From contig NZ_JAQSUW010000014.1 in NCBI RefSeq assembly GCF_028649395.1, positions 790,315-854,314 of the forward strand: a stretch of 64,000 bases of DNA. Direction: 5' to 3'. The DNA comes from Pseudomonas sp. Gutcm_11s. Lineage in GTDB: Bacteria > Pseudomonadota > Gammaproteobacteria > Pseudomonadales > Pseudomonadaceae. Position numbers and translations under genes: made by a program. Shown in pieces: positions 29,964 to 43,119 of the stretch. The first letter of the stretch is position 1. Each line of letters begins with the position of its first letter. The notes under the pieces were generated by a model, which was not told where the DNA came from, ran no database searches, and worked only from the letters and a program-made list of their open reading frames with translations.

Positions 29964-31274
29964 TCAGGCTGCTTGCGGGGCTTCCGCCGGCTTGACCGCT
30001 TCTTCGTAGGAGACCGCTTTATCGGTCACTTTGGCCTTCTGCAGAACAGTATCTACAACTTGTTCTTCCAGTACAACCGAACGCACTTCGTTCAGCTGCT
30101 GGTCGTTCTTGTAGTACCAGGCCACAACCTGCTGCGGCTCTTGGTAAGCAGAAGCCATTTCCTCGATCAGCTCGCGAACGCGGGCTTCGTCGGCCTTCAG
30201 TTCGCTCTGCTTGACCACTTCAGCAACGATCAGACCCAGCACCACACGACGCTTGGCCTGCTCTTCGAACAGCTCAGCTGGCAGTTGGTCAGGCTTGATG
30301 TTGCCACCAAACTGCTGAACGGCCTGCACACGCAGACGGTTCACTTCGTTGCCGATCAGAGCCTTCGGCACTTCAACCGGGTTGGCGGCCAGCAGACCTT
30401 CCATTACCTGGTTCTTCACCTTGGATTTGATGGCCTGACGCAGTTCGCGATCCATGTTCTTGCGAACTTCGGCGCGGAAACCTTCCAGACCGCCTTCCTT
30501 GATGCCGAACAGGGCGAAGAAGTCGTCGTTCAGTTCCGGCAGCTGCGGAGCGGAGACGCTGTTGACGGTCACGGTGAATTCAGCGGTCTTACCGGCCAGA
30601 TCCAGGTTCTGATAGTCAGCCGGGAAGGTCGGATTGATCACGCGCTCTTCGCCAGCCTTGACGCCAACCAGAGCCTCTTCAAAGCCTGGGATCATGCGAC
30701 CGGAACCCAGCACCAGCGGAGTGCCCTTGGCGCTGCCACCAGCGAAGGCTTCGCCGTCGATCTTGCCGACGAAGTCGATGTTCAGCTGGTCGCCATTCTC
30801 GGCGGCACGCTCGACAGCTTCGAAGCGGGTGTTCTGCTTACGCAGGATTTCCAGCATGTTGTCGACGTCGGCGTCGTTCACGTCAGCCTGCAGGCGCTCG
30901 ATGGCGATGCCATCGAAGCCAGCCAGCTGGATTTCCGGGAAGACTTCGAAAGTAGCAACGTACTCGAGGTCCTTGCCCTTCTCGAAGGCTTTCGGCTCGA
31001 CGGACGGAGCACCGGCCGGATTCAGCTTCTGCTCGACGATGGCCTCGTAGAAGGTGGCCTGGATCAGGTCGCCCAGAGCTTCCTGACGGGCAGTGTCTTC
31101 GTAACGCTGGCGAATGACGTTCATCGGCACCTTGCCGGGACGGAAGCCCGGTACCTTGGCGCGGCGGGCAGTCTGCTGCAGGCGCTTGGTCACTTCGGTC
31201 TCGATGCGCTCGGCCGGCACGCCGATGGTCATGCGGCGCTCGAGAGCGGAGGTGCTTTCAACAGAAACTTGCAT
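29964..31274 (-). CDS. tig: Trigger factor, ribosome-associated chaperone
   Basis: The 436-residue product starts at the ATG at 31274 ([15 protein letters not shown]), with GAGGA a few bases upstream. The ribosome-binding loop is visible as [19 protein letters not shown] (about 40-60). A FKBP-type prolyl isomerase domain (about 150-240, with [23 protein letters not shown]) and a long helical C-terminal domain follow. It binds nascent chains at the ribosome exit. The tig-clpP-clpX-lon-hupB-ppiD order is the classical gammaproteobacterial cluster. Confidence 0.96.
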   Translation of the reverse strand: MQVSVESTSALERRMTIGVPAERIETEVTKRLQQTARRAKVPGFRPGKVPMNVIRQRYEDTARQEALGDLIQATFYEAIVEQKLNPAGAPSVEPKAFEKGKDLEYVATFEVFPEIQLAGFDGIAIERLQADVNDADVDNMLEILRKQNTRFEAVERAAENGDQLNIDFVGKIDGEAFAGGSAKGTPLVLGSGRMIPGFEEALVGVKAGEERVINPTFPADYQNLDLAGKTAEFTVTVNSVSAPQLPELNDDFFALFGIKEGGLEGFRAEVRKNMDRELRQAIKSKVKNQVMEGLLAANPVEVPKALIGNEVNRLRVQAVQQFGGNIKPDQLPAELFEEQAKRRVVLGLIVAEVVKQSELKADEARVRELIEEMASAYQEPQQVVAWYYKNDQQLNEVRSVVLEEQVVDTVLQKAKVTDKAVSYEEAVKPAEAPQAA

Positions 31275-31334
31275 GGATATTCCTCGTTGCACAGACATAA
31301 GCCGGGCGTTCCGGCCCCAGAATCAAAGGCGAGC

Positions 31335-31363
31335 ATTCTAGTGGCTCGAATAGCAGAAGTCAC
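31335..31363 (-). promoter_or_regulatory. Candidate sigma70 promoter of tig
   Basis: On the minus strand GTGACT (31363-31358) and TAGAAT (31340-31335) are 17 bases apart, about 60 bases before the tig start. The -35 is weak (four of six), the -10 good. Confidence 0.4.
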
Positions 31364-31420
31364 CTGCGCAAAACGAGCAAGAAACGGCGGGATATATAAG
31401 GAGGGATTACAAAGAAAAGA

Positions 31421-31505
31421 TGGTGCGGACGGAGAGACTCGAACTCTCACACCTTGCGGCGCCAGAACCTAAATCTGGTGTGTCTACCAATTTCACCACG
31501 TCCGC
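31421..31505 (-). tRNA. tRNA-Leu (anticodon TAG)
   Basis: An 85-base tRNA including an encoded CCA end. The acceptor stem pairs GCGGACG with CGTCCGC. The anticodon loop TTTAGGT, closed by CCAGA/TCTGG, gives TAG, which reads CUN leucine codons. A long variable arm typical of tRNA-Leu is present (CGCCGCAAGGTGT region). It is the last gene of the three-tRNA operon. Confidence 0.95.
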
Positions 31506-31560
31506 GTGGTAACGCTTGAAACGAAAACGCCAGGCTTTGGGCCTGGCGTTTTCTCGAATA

Positions 31561-31636
31561 TGGGGTGGACGATGGGAATCGAACCCACGACACCAGGAGC
31601 CACAATCCTGTGCTCTACCAACTGAGCTACGCCCAC
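31561..31636 (-). tRNA. tRNA-His (anticodon GTG)
   Basis: A 76-base tRNA with encoded CCA. The acceptor stem is GTGGGCG/CGTCCAC, with a preceding G at 31637 that supplies the extra G-1 characteristic of tRNA-His opposite C73. The loop TTGTGGC gives anticodon GTG. Confidence 0.96.
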
Positions 31637-31667
31637 CATATTGCGTTGCTTGTGCCTGATCCGCCAA

Positions 31668-31744
31668 TGGCGCACCCGGCAGGACTCGAACCTGCGACCA
31701 TCCGCTTAGAAGGCGGATGCTCTATCCAGCTGAGCTACGGGCAC
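31668..31744 (-). tRNA. tRNA-Arg (anticodon TCT)
   Basis: A 77-base tRNA with encoded CCA. The loop CTTCTAA between TCCGC and GCGGA gives anticodon TCT, which reads AGA/AGG. The T-arm GCAGGTTCGAGTCCTGC is regular. It is the first gene of the tRNA operon, after the promoter at 31843-31871. Confidence 0.96.
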
Positions 31745-31842
31745 TTAATCATCCGCGGAACAGACTTCTAAGCTACAGCTCCAACCGCTACCGGTCGTTG
31801 CCATCTTACCCAGCGGCTGGCTGTGCTCGACAAGCGGGGCGA

Positions 31843-31871
31843 ATCTTATAGAGGGGATTCGAATGCGTCAA
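31843..31871 (-). promoter_or_regulatory. Promoter of the tRNA-Arg-His-Leu operon
   Basis: On the minus strand TTGACG (31871-31866) is followed after 17 bases by TAAGAT (31848-31843) and then a GC-rich discriminator (TCGCCCCGC). That discriminator is typical of stable-RNA promoters under stringent control. It is about 100 bases before the first tRNA. Confidence 0.75.
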
Positions 31872-32004
31872 CACGAAAATGAAAAAAATCCTGCTGGATA
31901 AAGGAGTTACAGGAAAGCGCGACGCTTGCGCCTTTGCCCCACCGGCCACCCATGCGAGAATGCGCGACCTTTTCTCCCCCCTTCCCCATGGTTAAGCACG
32001 CGTC

Positions 32005-32859
32005 ATGACCGCAAAACTGATCGACGGTAAATCCATCGCCGCCAACCTCCGCCAGGATATCGCCAAACGTGTCGCCGAGCGCCGCCAGCAAGGCCTGCGC
32101 GCTCCTGGCCTGGCCGTGATTCTGGTCGGCAGCGACCCGGCGTCCCAGGTATACGTCTCGCACAAGCGCAAGGACTGTGAGGAAGTCGGCTTCGTTTCCG
32201 TGGCTCATGACCTGCCTGCCACTACTACTCAAGGCGAGCTGCTCGGCCTGATCGACCAGCTCAACCGTGACAACGCCATCGACGGCATCCTGGTGCAGCT
32301 GCCCCTGCCCGCCCACCTGGATGCCTCGCAGCTGCTCGAGCGCATCAACCCGGACAAGGACGTCGACGGTTTCCACCCGTTCAACGTCGGCCGCCTGTCC
32401 CAGCGCATGCCGCTGCTGCGTTCCTGCACGCCGAAAGGGATCATGACCCTGCTGGAAAGCACCGGCGTCGACCTGCACGGCCAACACGCCGTGATCGTGG
32501 GCGCGTCCAACATCGTCGGCCGGCCGATGGCCCTCGAGCTGCTGCTGGCCGGCTGCACCGTGACCGTCACCCACCGCTTCACCAAGGATCTGGCCGGCCA
32601 TGTGGCCCAGGCCGACATCGTGGTCGCGGCCGCCGGCAAGACCGGTCTGGTCAAGGGTGAGTGGGTCAAGCCGGGCGCCATCGTCATCGACGTCGGCATC
32701 AACCGCCAGGCCGATGGCAAGCTGCTGGGCGACGTGGAATACGACGTGGCCGCCGAGCGCGCCGGCTGGATCACCCCGGTACCGGGTGGCGTCGGCCCGA
32801 TGACTCGCGCCTGCCTGCTGGAGAACACCCTGTACGCTGCGGACAACCTGCACGCGTAA
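32005..32859 (+). CDS. folD: Bifunctional methylenetetrahydrofolate dehydrogenase/cyclohydrolase FolD
   Basis: The 284-residue product has the family signatures [14 protein letters not shown] (containing the catalytic Lys), [10 protein letters not shown] and the NADP-binding PRPL-equivalent region [18 protein letters not shown], ending with [19 protein letters not shown]. It interconverts methylene- and formyl-tetrahydrofolate for purine and formyl-Met-tRNA synthesis. The start ATG lacks a strong ribosome site. It is divergent from the tRNA operon and ends at a bidirectional terminator. Confidence 0.96.
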   Translation: MTAKLIDGKSIAANLRQDIAKRVAERRQQGLRAPGLAVILVGSDPASQVYVSHKRKDCEEVGFVSVAHDLPATTTQGELLGLIDQLNRDNAIDGILVQLPLPAHLDASQLLERINPDKDVDGFHPFNVGRLSQRMPLLRSCTPKGIMTLLESTGVDLHGQHAVIVGASNIVGRPMALELLLAGCTVTVTHRFTKDLAGHVAQADIVVAAAGKTGLVKGEWVKPGAIVIDVGINRQADGKLLGDVEYDVAAERAGWITPVPGGVGPMTRACLLENTLYAADNLHA

Positions 32860-32874
32860 GCCTTCCGGCAATGA

Positions 32875-32900
32875 AAAACGGCGCCCTCAGGCGCCGTTTT
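32875..32900. terminator. Bidirectional terminator between folD and the ABC operon
   Basis: A perfect 11-bp stem (AAAACGGCGCC 32875-32885 with GGCGCCGTTTT 32890-32900, loop CTCA) lies 15 bases after folD and 20 bases after the binding-protein gene on the other strand. Confidence 0.88.
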
Positions 32901-32920
32901 CGTTTCCGCCACAGCTCTTA

Positions 32921-34660
32921 CTACTGGGCTTTCTGCCAGGACTTCACCAGCTCGTCGTAGCTCACGGTCTCGCCTTTCGGCTTCTCGTTTGCCAGCTTCG
33001 GCTTGGGTGCACCTGGCTGATCCAACCAGTACTGCGGGTCCTTCTCCTCGTTGAGTTTCGGACCGCAATCACCCTGCACGCCGGAGCGCTCGATACGGGC
33101 CATCATGCTGTCCTGAGCCGCGGCCAGACCATCCAGGGCCTCCTGCGGGGTCTTGTCGCCACTCGCCGCCTCGGCGATGAACTGCCACCACAGCTGCGCC
33201 AGGCGCGGGTAGTCCGGCACGTTGGTGCCGGTGGGCGTCCACTGCACCCGTGCCGGGCTGCGGTAGAACTCCACCAGACCACCGAGCTTGGGCGCGGCCT
33301 CGGTCATCGCCTGGGAGTTGATATCCGACTCACGAATCGGCGTCAGGCCGACCAGAGTCTTCTTCAGCGAAACGGTCTTGGCGGTGACGAACTGCGCGTA
33401 CAGCCAGGCCGCCAGGCGCTGCTTCTCCGGGGTGGATTTGAGGAAGGTCCAGGAACCGGTGTCCTGGTAGCCGAGCTTCATGCCCTCCTCCCAGTACGGC
33501 CCCTTGGGCGACGGCGCCATGCGCCACTTCGGCGTGCCGTCCTCGTTGACCACGGCCAGCCCCGGCTTGGTCATGTCCGCGGTGAACGCGGTGTACCAGA
33601 AGATCTGCTGGGCGATGTTGCCTTGCGCCGGTACCGGGCCAGCCTCGGAGAAGGTCATGCCCTGGGCTTCCGGCGGCGCGTACTGGCGCATCCAGTCGAC
33701 GTACTTGGTGGTGGCGTAGACCGCCGCCGGACCGTTGGTATCGCCACCACGGGCGACGCTGGAACCCACCGGGCGGCAGCCCTCGACGCGAATGCCCCAC
33801 TCGTCCACCGGCAGGCCGTTGGGCAGGCCCTTGTCGCCGCCGCCAGCCATGGAGAACCAGGCGTCGGTGAAGCGCCAGCCCAGCGACGGGTCCTTCTTGC
33901 CGTAGTCCATGTGGCCGTAGACGCGCTTGCCGTCGATTTCCTTGACGTGCTCGGTGAAGAACTGAGCGATGTCCTCGTAGGCCGACCAGTTGACCGGCAC
34001 TCCCAGCTCGTAGCCGTAGATTTCCTTGAACTTGGCCTTCAGCTCAGGCTTCTCGAACCAATCGGCGCGGAACCAATAGAGGTTGGCGAACTGCTGGTCG
34101 GGCAGCTGGTAGAGCTTTTTGTCCGGCCCGGTGGTGAAGGAAATGCCGATAAAGTCGTTCAGATCGAGGGTCGGCGAAGTGAAGTCCTTGCCCTCGTTGG
34201 CGATCATGTCGCTGATCGCCACTGCCTTGCCGTAGCGGAAGTGGGTGCCGATCAGGTCCGAGTCGTTGACCCAGCCGTCATAGATGTTCTTGCCGGACTG
34301 CATCTGGGTCTGCAGCTTCTCCACCACGTCGCCTTCCTGCATCAGGTCGTGGGTGAGCTTGATCCCGGTGATCTCGCTGAAGGCCTTGGCCAGGACCTTG
34401 GCCTCGTACTCATGGGTGGCGATGGTCTCGGAGGCGACGTTGATCTCCATGCCGCGGAACGGCTCGGCCGCCTTGATGAACCACTTCAGCTCGGCGAGCT
34501 GCTGCTCCTTGGTCAGGGTGGACGGCGAGAACTCGCTGTCGATCCACTTTTTCGCCGCCTCTTCATAGGCGTCGGCCCAGGCCGCGCCGCTCAATCCGGA
34601 CAACGTCAGCAGGGCCGCGAGCGCCATGCTATGTCGGGTCTTGTAGTTGTTGTCGAACAT
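32921..34660 (-). CDS. Periplasmic binding protein of a GlpV-type (glycerol/polyol) ABC importer
   Basis: A 579-residue solute-binding protein starting at the ATG at 34660 with an AAGGAGGAG ribosome site and a signal peptide (about residues 11-27, ending in AAWA). It is longer than usual family 1 sugar-binding proteins. The layout with two permeases, two ATPases and a DUF2160 protein matches the rhizobial GlpSTPQUV glycerol importer, in which GlpV is the binding protein. No glycerol kinase or dehydrogenase gene is nearby, so glycerol as substrate is only a family-based guess. It is last in the operon, which is usual neither for abundance nor for order; a separate promoter was not found. Confidence 0.82.
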   Translation of the reverse strand: MFDNNYKTRHSMALAALLTLSGLSGAAWADAYEEAAKKWIDSEFSPSTLTKEQQLAELKWFIKAAEPFRGMEINVASETIATHEYEAKVLAKAFSEITGIKLTHDLMQEGDVVEKLQTQMQSGKNIYDGWVNDSDLIGTHFRYGKAVAISDMIANEGKDFTSPTLDLNDFIGISFTTGPDKKLYQLPDQQFANLYWFRADWFEKPELKAKFKEIYGYELGVPVNWSAYEDIAQFFTEHVKEIDGKRVYGHMDYGKKDPSLGWRFTDAWFSMAGGGDKGLPNGLPVDEWGIRVEGCRPVGSSVARGGDTNGPAAVYATTKYVDWMRQYAPPEAQGMTFSEAGPVPAQGNIAQQIFWYTAFTADMTKPGLAVVNEDGTPKWRMAPSPKGPYWEEGMKLGYQDTGSWTFLKSTPEKQRLAAWLYAQFVTAKTVSLKKTLVGLTPIRESDINSQAMTEAAPKLGGLVEFYRSPARVQWTPTGTNVPDYPRLAQLWWQFIAEAASGDKTPQEALDGLAAAQDSMMARIERSGVQGDCGPKLNEEKDPQYWLDQPGAPKPKLANEKPKGETVSYDELVKSWQKAQ

Positions 34661-34710
34661 AGACTCCTCCTTGCTTGAATAGAAAACCGACCGGAACGAC
34701 AGGCAGCCGG

Positions 34711-34983
34711 TCAGCCCCAACGCATCACCACCAGTAACCACACAACGGACAGCGCCGAGGCTATCCAGGTGCTCCAGTCGGTCGCGCCCACCACCAGCAG
34801 GTGCAGGTAGGCGCTGCCGAGCAAACCGATGAACAGCCGATCACCGCGGGTGGTGACGATCGGCAGAAAGCCCCTGCGCTCGACGCAGGGCGAGCGGATT
34901 TCCCATACCGTCATGCCCACCAGCAGCAGCGCGATACCACCGAAGAAGGCCGCCGTAACCGGAGTCCAGGCCATCCATTCCAT
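34711..34983 (-). CDS. DUF2160 small membrane protein (GlpU-like)
   Basis: A 90-residue protein with three or so hydrophobic segments: AAFFGGIALLLVGMTVW, LFIGLLGSAYLHLLVV and WIASALSVVWLLVVM. It lies 12 bp downstream of the second permease gene and is the DUF2160 component that accompanies GlpV-type importers. Its function is unknown; a role in assembling or gating the permease is speculative. It has no features of a toxin or a classical ABC subunit. Confidence 0.8.
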   Translation of the reverse strand: MEWMAWTPVTAAFFGGIALLLVGMTVWEIRSPCVERRGFLPIVTTRGDRLFIGLLGSAYLHLLVVGATDWSTWIASALSVVWLLVVMRWG

Positions 34984-34995
34984 AGTCGTATCTCC

Positions 34996-35796
<801 letters not shown>

Positions 35797-35806
35797 GGCG
35801 GGCTCC

Positions 35807-36669
<863 letters not shown>

Positions 36670-36673
<4 letters not shown>

Positions 36674-37767
36674 GCCCGCACCTCCACCAGCACGTCGTCG
36701 GCGTAGAGCATCAGCCACTGGGACGGGAAGCCGATGTAGGCCACCTTGTGCGGCACCGGCAGGTCTTCCTGCAGGCGCGCCTTGAGCGTCACGCCGTCCA
36801 GCTCCAGGGTGAGGATCTTGTAGGTGCCCAGGTCCTCGACATGGCGCACCTCGCCACGCAGGGCATCGACGAACGGCTCGTCGCTGACATGCACGAACTC
36901 CGGGCGGATGCCCAGCTTCAGCGGCCGCCCACCCAGCTCGGCCAGGCGCTGGCACAGCGCCGGCGCCAGCGGCACACGGGTCTGGCCGAAGCACACGCCG
37001 CCAGCGTAGGGCGTGACCTCGATCAGGTTCATTCCCGGGCTGCCGATGAAGAAGCCGACGAAGGTGTGTTTGGGCCGCTCGAACAGCTCGCGCGGGGTAC
37101 CGAACTGGACGATCTGACCGCCGTACATCACCGCGATCTTGTCGGCGAAGGTCGAGGCCTCCAACTGATCGTGGGTGACGTAGACCATGGTGATGTTGAA
37201 CTGCTCGTGGATCTGCTTGAGCTTGCGCCGCAGCTTCCACTTCAGGTGCGGGTCGATCACCGTCAGCGGCTCGTCGAAGAGGATCGCCGACACGTCGTCG
37301 CGTACCAGGCCGCGGCCCATGGAGACCTTCTGCTTCTCGTCGGCGGTGAGGTTGCGCGCCTTCTTGTGCAGCAGCGGGTGCAGGTCCAGCACCTCGGCGA
37401 TCTCGTGCACCTTGCTGGTCACGCGCGACTCCGCCAGGCCCTGGTTGCGCAGCGGGAAGGCCAGATTGTCGAACACCGTCATGGTGTCGTACACCACTGG
37501 GAACTGGAAAACCTGGGCGATGTTGCGCTCCTGCGGCGACAGGTCGTTGACCTCGCGCATGTCGAACAGTACCTGCCCCTCGGACGGGCTGAGCAGCCCG
37601 GAAATGATGTTGAGCAGGGTCGACTTGCCGCAGCCAGACGGGCCGAGCAGCGCATAGGCGCCGCCCTGCTCCCAGACATGGGTCATCTCGCGGATGGCGT
37701 AGTCGTCCGCCCCGCTCGGCTGCGCGCTGTAGCTGTGGGCCAGGTTCTGCAGGCGTATTTCTGCCAT
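36670..37767 (-). CDS. ABC ATPase, GlpT type, with degenerate signature motif
   Basis: A 365-residue ATPase starting at the ATG at 37767. Walker A is GPSGCGKST (42-50), the Q-loop VFQFP (86-90), Walker B AILFDEP with Asp165 and Glu166, and the switch is VTHD with His199. The signature that should read LSGGQ is LTADE (140-144), followed by KQKVSMGRGL. A C-terminal OB-type regulatory domain follows (about 240-365). In the dimer its Walker motifs face the intact LSGGQ of the partner ATPase. It overlaps the GlpP-type permease gene by four bases. Confidence 0.88.
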
Positions 37768-37777
37768 GGTGCGCTCC

Positions 37778-38860
<1,083 letters not shown>

Positions 38861-38925
38861 GGCGTGTCCTTATGGTTATTTCGCCCGCCGCCGCGAAGGA
38901 GCCTCGCGGTCGGCACTGGCATAAG

Positions 38926-38940
38926 GCGACATTCGTGCCA
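38926..38940 (-). promoter_or_regulatory. Sigma54 (-24/-12) promoter of the ABC import operon
   Basis: On the minus strand the sequence is TGGCACG-N4-TCGC (38940 to 38926). The -24 half is a perfect match and the -12 half differs from TTGC by one base; the GG and GC are correctly spaced. Transcription would start about 55 bases before the first ATPase gene. The divergent gene codes for a sigma54-dependent activator. Confidence 0.8.
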
Positions 38941-39026
38941 GCGCCGATGCGCGCAAGCGAAAACCGGCCATCTCGTTGATCTACAAGGAATCATCCATAA
39001 GGCGCGGTGAGTGGCACGCCGCAGCC

Positions 39027-39096
39027 TGAACAGTTTTGAACAGTGAAAGCTGAACAACTGAACAATTCGGCCTTTGACTTTGAACAGCCATGAACA
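39027..39096. repeat. Six direct TGAACA repeats, probable activator binding sites
   Basis: TGAACA occurs at 39027, 39037, 39051, 39059, 39081 and 39091. Two pairs are exactly 10 bases apart and one pair 8, so the sites of the outer pairs lie on one face of the helix. They sit 87-170 bases upstream of the sigma54 promoter, the usual distance for an upstream activating sequence, and before the start codon of the activator gene. Binding by that activator is inference. The rest of the 379-bp gap (38861-39239) shows nothing else clear. Confidence 0.65.
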
Positions 39097-39239
39097 ACAC
39101 TGGGCGAACGCTTCCCCCTGCCCCGCCCGCGGAGACAGGGGCCGGGAGAGCAAGGCACTCCCAGCGGCCAGCCCATTGCAGTAACGGCGACGCCAGCACG
39201 GAAGCTGTACCTATAAAAACAAGAACCAGGCGATACCCC

Positions 39240-41081
<1,842 letters not shown>

Positions 41082-41084
41082 ACG

Positions 41085-42989
41085 CTAGACCGACAGCGAC
41101 TCGCGCCGGGCAAAGGCGGTAAGTTCCGCCGCCGGCATGGGCCGGGCGAACAGGAAGCCCTGGCCCTGGTCGCAGCCCAGTTCGGCCAGCAGCCCGCGGG
41201 TCGCCTCGTCCTCGATGCCCTCGGCCGTGGTCTGCAGGCCCAGGCTGTGGGCCATCTGCACGATGGCGGTGACGATGGCCTGATTCTGCGGGTTGTCGCC
41301 GAGGCCGTGAATGAAGGACTGGTCGATCTTCAGCTTGTCGACCTGGAAGCGCTGCAGGTAGGCCAGGCTGGAGTAGCCGGTGCCGAAGTCGTCGATCGAC
41401 AGCTTCACCCCCAACTCCTTGAGACGCGCCAGCTGCGCGCAATCCTGCAGCAGGATCGACTCGGTCAGTTCCAGGTCCAGGCAGGCGGGACTCAGGCCGA
41501 AACGGGTCAGCGCGCCCGCCACCACGTCCTCGAGGTTGCCGCGGCGGAACTGCACCGCCGAGAGGTTGAGCGACACGGCGAAGCGCGGCAGGCCGGCGGC
41601 CTGCCAGAGCATGGACTGGCGGCAGGCCTCGTTGAGCACCCACTCGCCGATCTCGACGATCAGACCGGACTGCTCGGCCACCGGGATGAAGCGATTCGGG
41701 CCGAGCATGCCGAGTTCGGGGTGCTGCCAGCGCAGCAGCGCCTCGACCGCCAGCAGGCGCCCGCTGTGCAGGTCGATGATCGGCTGATAGTGCAGTACGA
41801 ACTCGTCGCGGCTCAGCGCCTGGCGCAGGTCCAGCTCCAGGGCCAGGCGCTCGCGGTTGTCGGCGTTCATGCGCTCATCGAAGAAGCAGTAGGCGTTGCG
41901 CCCCGCCGACTTGGCCTGGTACATGGCCACGTCGGCATGCTTGAGCAGCGTCTCGAAGTCCTCACCGTCGCCGGGGAACATCGAGATACCGATGGAGATC
42001 GAGGTGACTATCTGCATGCCCTTGAGCGACAGCGGCTGGGCCAGGCGCTGCTGCAGCCGGGCGGCCAGCGAGGATACTGAGGCCAGGTCGTCGACGTCGG
42101 CCAGCACCATGAGGAACTCGTCGCCGCCCTGGCGGCTCACCGTGTCGATGTCGCTCAGGGTCTCGCGCAGGCGCCGCGCCACCTCCTGCAGCAGCTCGTC
42201 GCCGGCGGCGTGGCCGAGGGAGTCATTGATGGTCTTGAAGTTGTCCAGGTCGAGGAACAGCAGCGCCACCTGGCGGCCGTCGCGACGGGCGTGGCCGATG
42301 GCCTGCTCCATGCGGTCACGGATCAGCAGGCGGTTGGGCAGGTTGGTCAGAGCGTCGTGCTGGGCCAGGTGGGTGAAGCTGGCCTCGGAGTCCTTCACCC
42401 GCACGATCTCCTGCTGCAGGCGCAGCAGAGTCTTGCGCAGGTCGTTGGCCAGCAGCCAGACGGCCACCGCGCACATCACCAGCACCGCGCTGACATTGAC
42501 CATGCGGCCAACCCCCAGGGGTAACGGCGTGAAACTCTGCAACCCGCTGAGCGCGGCGTAAGTGAGGAAGGCCACCACCGCCAGGATGCTCAGCAGCAGG
42601 CCGATGAACAGGCGCAGCGGCGCGACCATGCCGGCGACGATCAGAATGCCCGGGAAACATAGCACCGCGCCGCTATAGAGCCCCTGGCTGAACCACAGCG
42701 ACACCGAGACCAGCACCGTGAGGCTGAACAGGATCATCGTCATGGCGAGGTTCACCTGCCCGCGCCCGATCAGCCGCCGCCCACCCAGCACGATCAGCAG
42801 TGCCAGCCCGATCAGACCGACGTCCAGCCAGAGCCCAGACATCACCCGTTCCAGGCCGACACACAGCATCACCACACACTGCACATTGGCAATCTGCAGC
42901 AGCCGTTGCGCCTGCAGGCGCCGCTCGAGCGGATCGCCGTGGGCATCGAGCGTCGAAGGGTTTTGCGCACGCGTCATAACTGCTGTCAT
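41085..42989 (-). CDS. Membrane GGDEF-EAL c-di-GMP protein
   Basis: About 634 residues if the ATG at 42989 is used; the in-frame ATG at 42977 (630 residues) is equally possible, since neither has a good ribosome site. Five or six hydrophobic segments fill the first 190 residues. The GGDEF domain has RQGGDEF, so diguanylate cyclase activity is possible. The EAL domain has VEALLRW, ESILLQD, SIDDFGTGYSS, KIDQSF and AEGIED, a full set of phosphodiesterase residues. Net activity cannot be told from sequence. It converges on the sigma54 activator gene with a 3-base gap. Confidence 0.9.
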   Translation of the reverse strand: MTAVMTRAQNPSTLDAHGDPLERRLQAQRLLQIANVQCVVMLCVGLERVMSGLWLDVGLIGLALLIVLGGRRLIGRGQVNLAMTMILFSLTVLVSVSLWFSQGLYSGAVLCFPGILIVAGMVAPLRLFIGLLLSILAVVAFLTYAALSGLQSFTPLPLGVGRMVNVSAVLVMCAVAVWLLANDLRKTLLRLQQEIVRVKDSEASFTHLAQHDALTNLPNRLLIRDRMEQAIGHARRDGRQVALLFLDLDNFKTINDSLGHAAGDELLQEVARRLRETLSDIDTVSRQGGDEFLMVLADVDDLASVSSLAARLQQRLAQPLSLKGMQIVTSISIGISMFPGDGEDFETLLKHADVAMYQAKSAGRNAYCFFDERMNADNRERLALELDLRQALSRDEFVLHYQPIIDLHSGRLLAVEALLRWQHPELGMLGPNRFIPVAEQSGLIVEIGEWVLNEACRQSMLWQAAGLPRFAVSLNLSAVQFRRGNLEDVVAGALTRFGLSPACLDLELTESILLQDCAQLARLKELGVKLSIDDFGTGYSSLAYLQRFQVDKLKIDQSFIHGLGDNPQNQAIVTAIVQMAHSLGLQTTAEGIEDEATRGLLAELGCDQGQGFLFARPMPAAELTAFARRESLSV

Positions 42990-43075
42990 CCATGAGCGAC
43001 TGCTGCGATAGGGCCTGCACCCTAGCCAATAACCGGGTGATCGTACAAGTAGACCAATGGGGACAGGTCGCCGAA

Positions 43076-43109
43076 ACACAACAGCCGCGCAGGAGCGCGG
43101 CTGTTGTGT
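43076..43109 (-). terminator. Hairpin terminator after the SDR gene
   Basis: A perfect 15-bp stem (ACACAACAGCCGCGC 43076-43090 with its complement 43095-43109, loop AGGA) lies 10 bases after the SDR stop codon on the minus strand. The T-run is short. Confidence 0.7.
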
Positions 43110-43119
43110 CTGCTACCAC

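Noticed and set aside
31421..31744. tRNA cluster considered as an attachment site of an integrated island.
   Set aside because: All three tRNAs are complete, no repeated tRNA 3' end is visible downstream, and there is no integrase in the window.
39014..39030. TGGCACG on the plus strand, which looks like a sigma54 -24 element for the activator gene.
   Set aside because: The position where GC of the -12 element should lie reads CC with shifted spacing, so it does not form a promoter. The minus-strand match at 38926-38940 is much better.
39027..39096. TGAACA repeats considered as a CRISPR array or plasmid-type iterons.
   Set aside because: The repeats are only six bases long with irregular 8-22 base spacing, there are no spacers of constant length, no cas genes and no replication gene; a regulatory cluster fits better.
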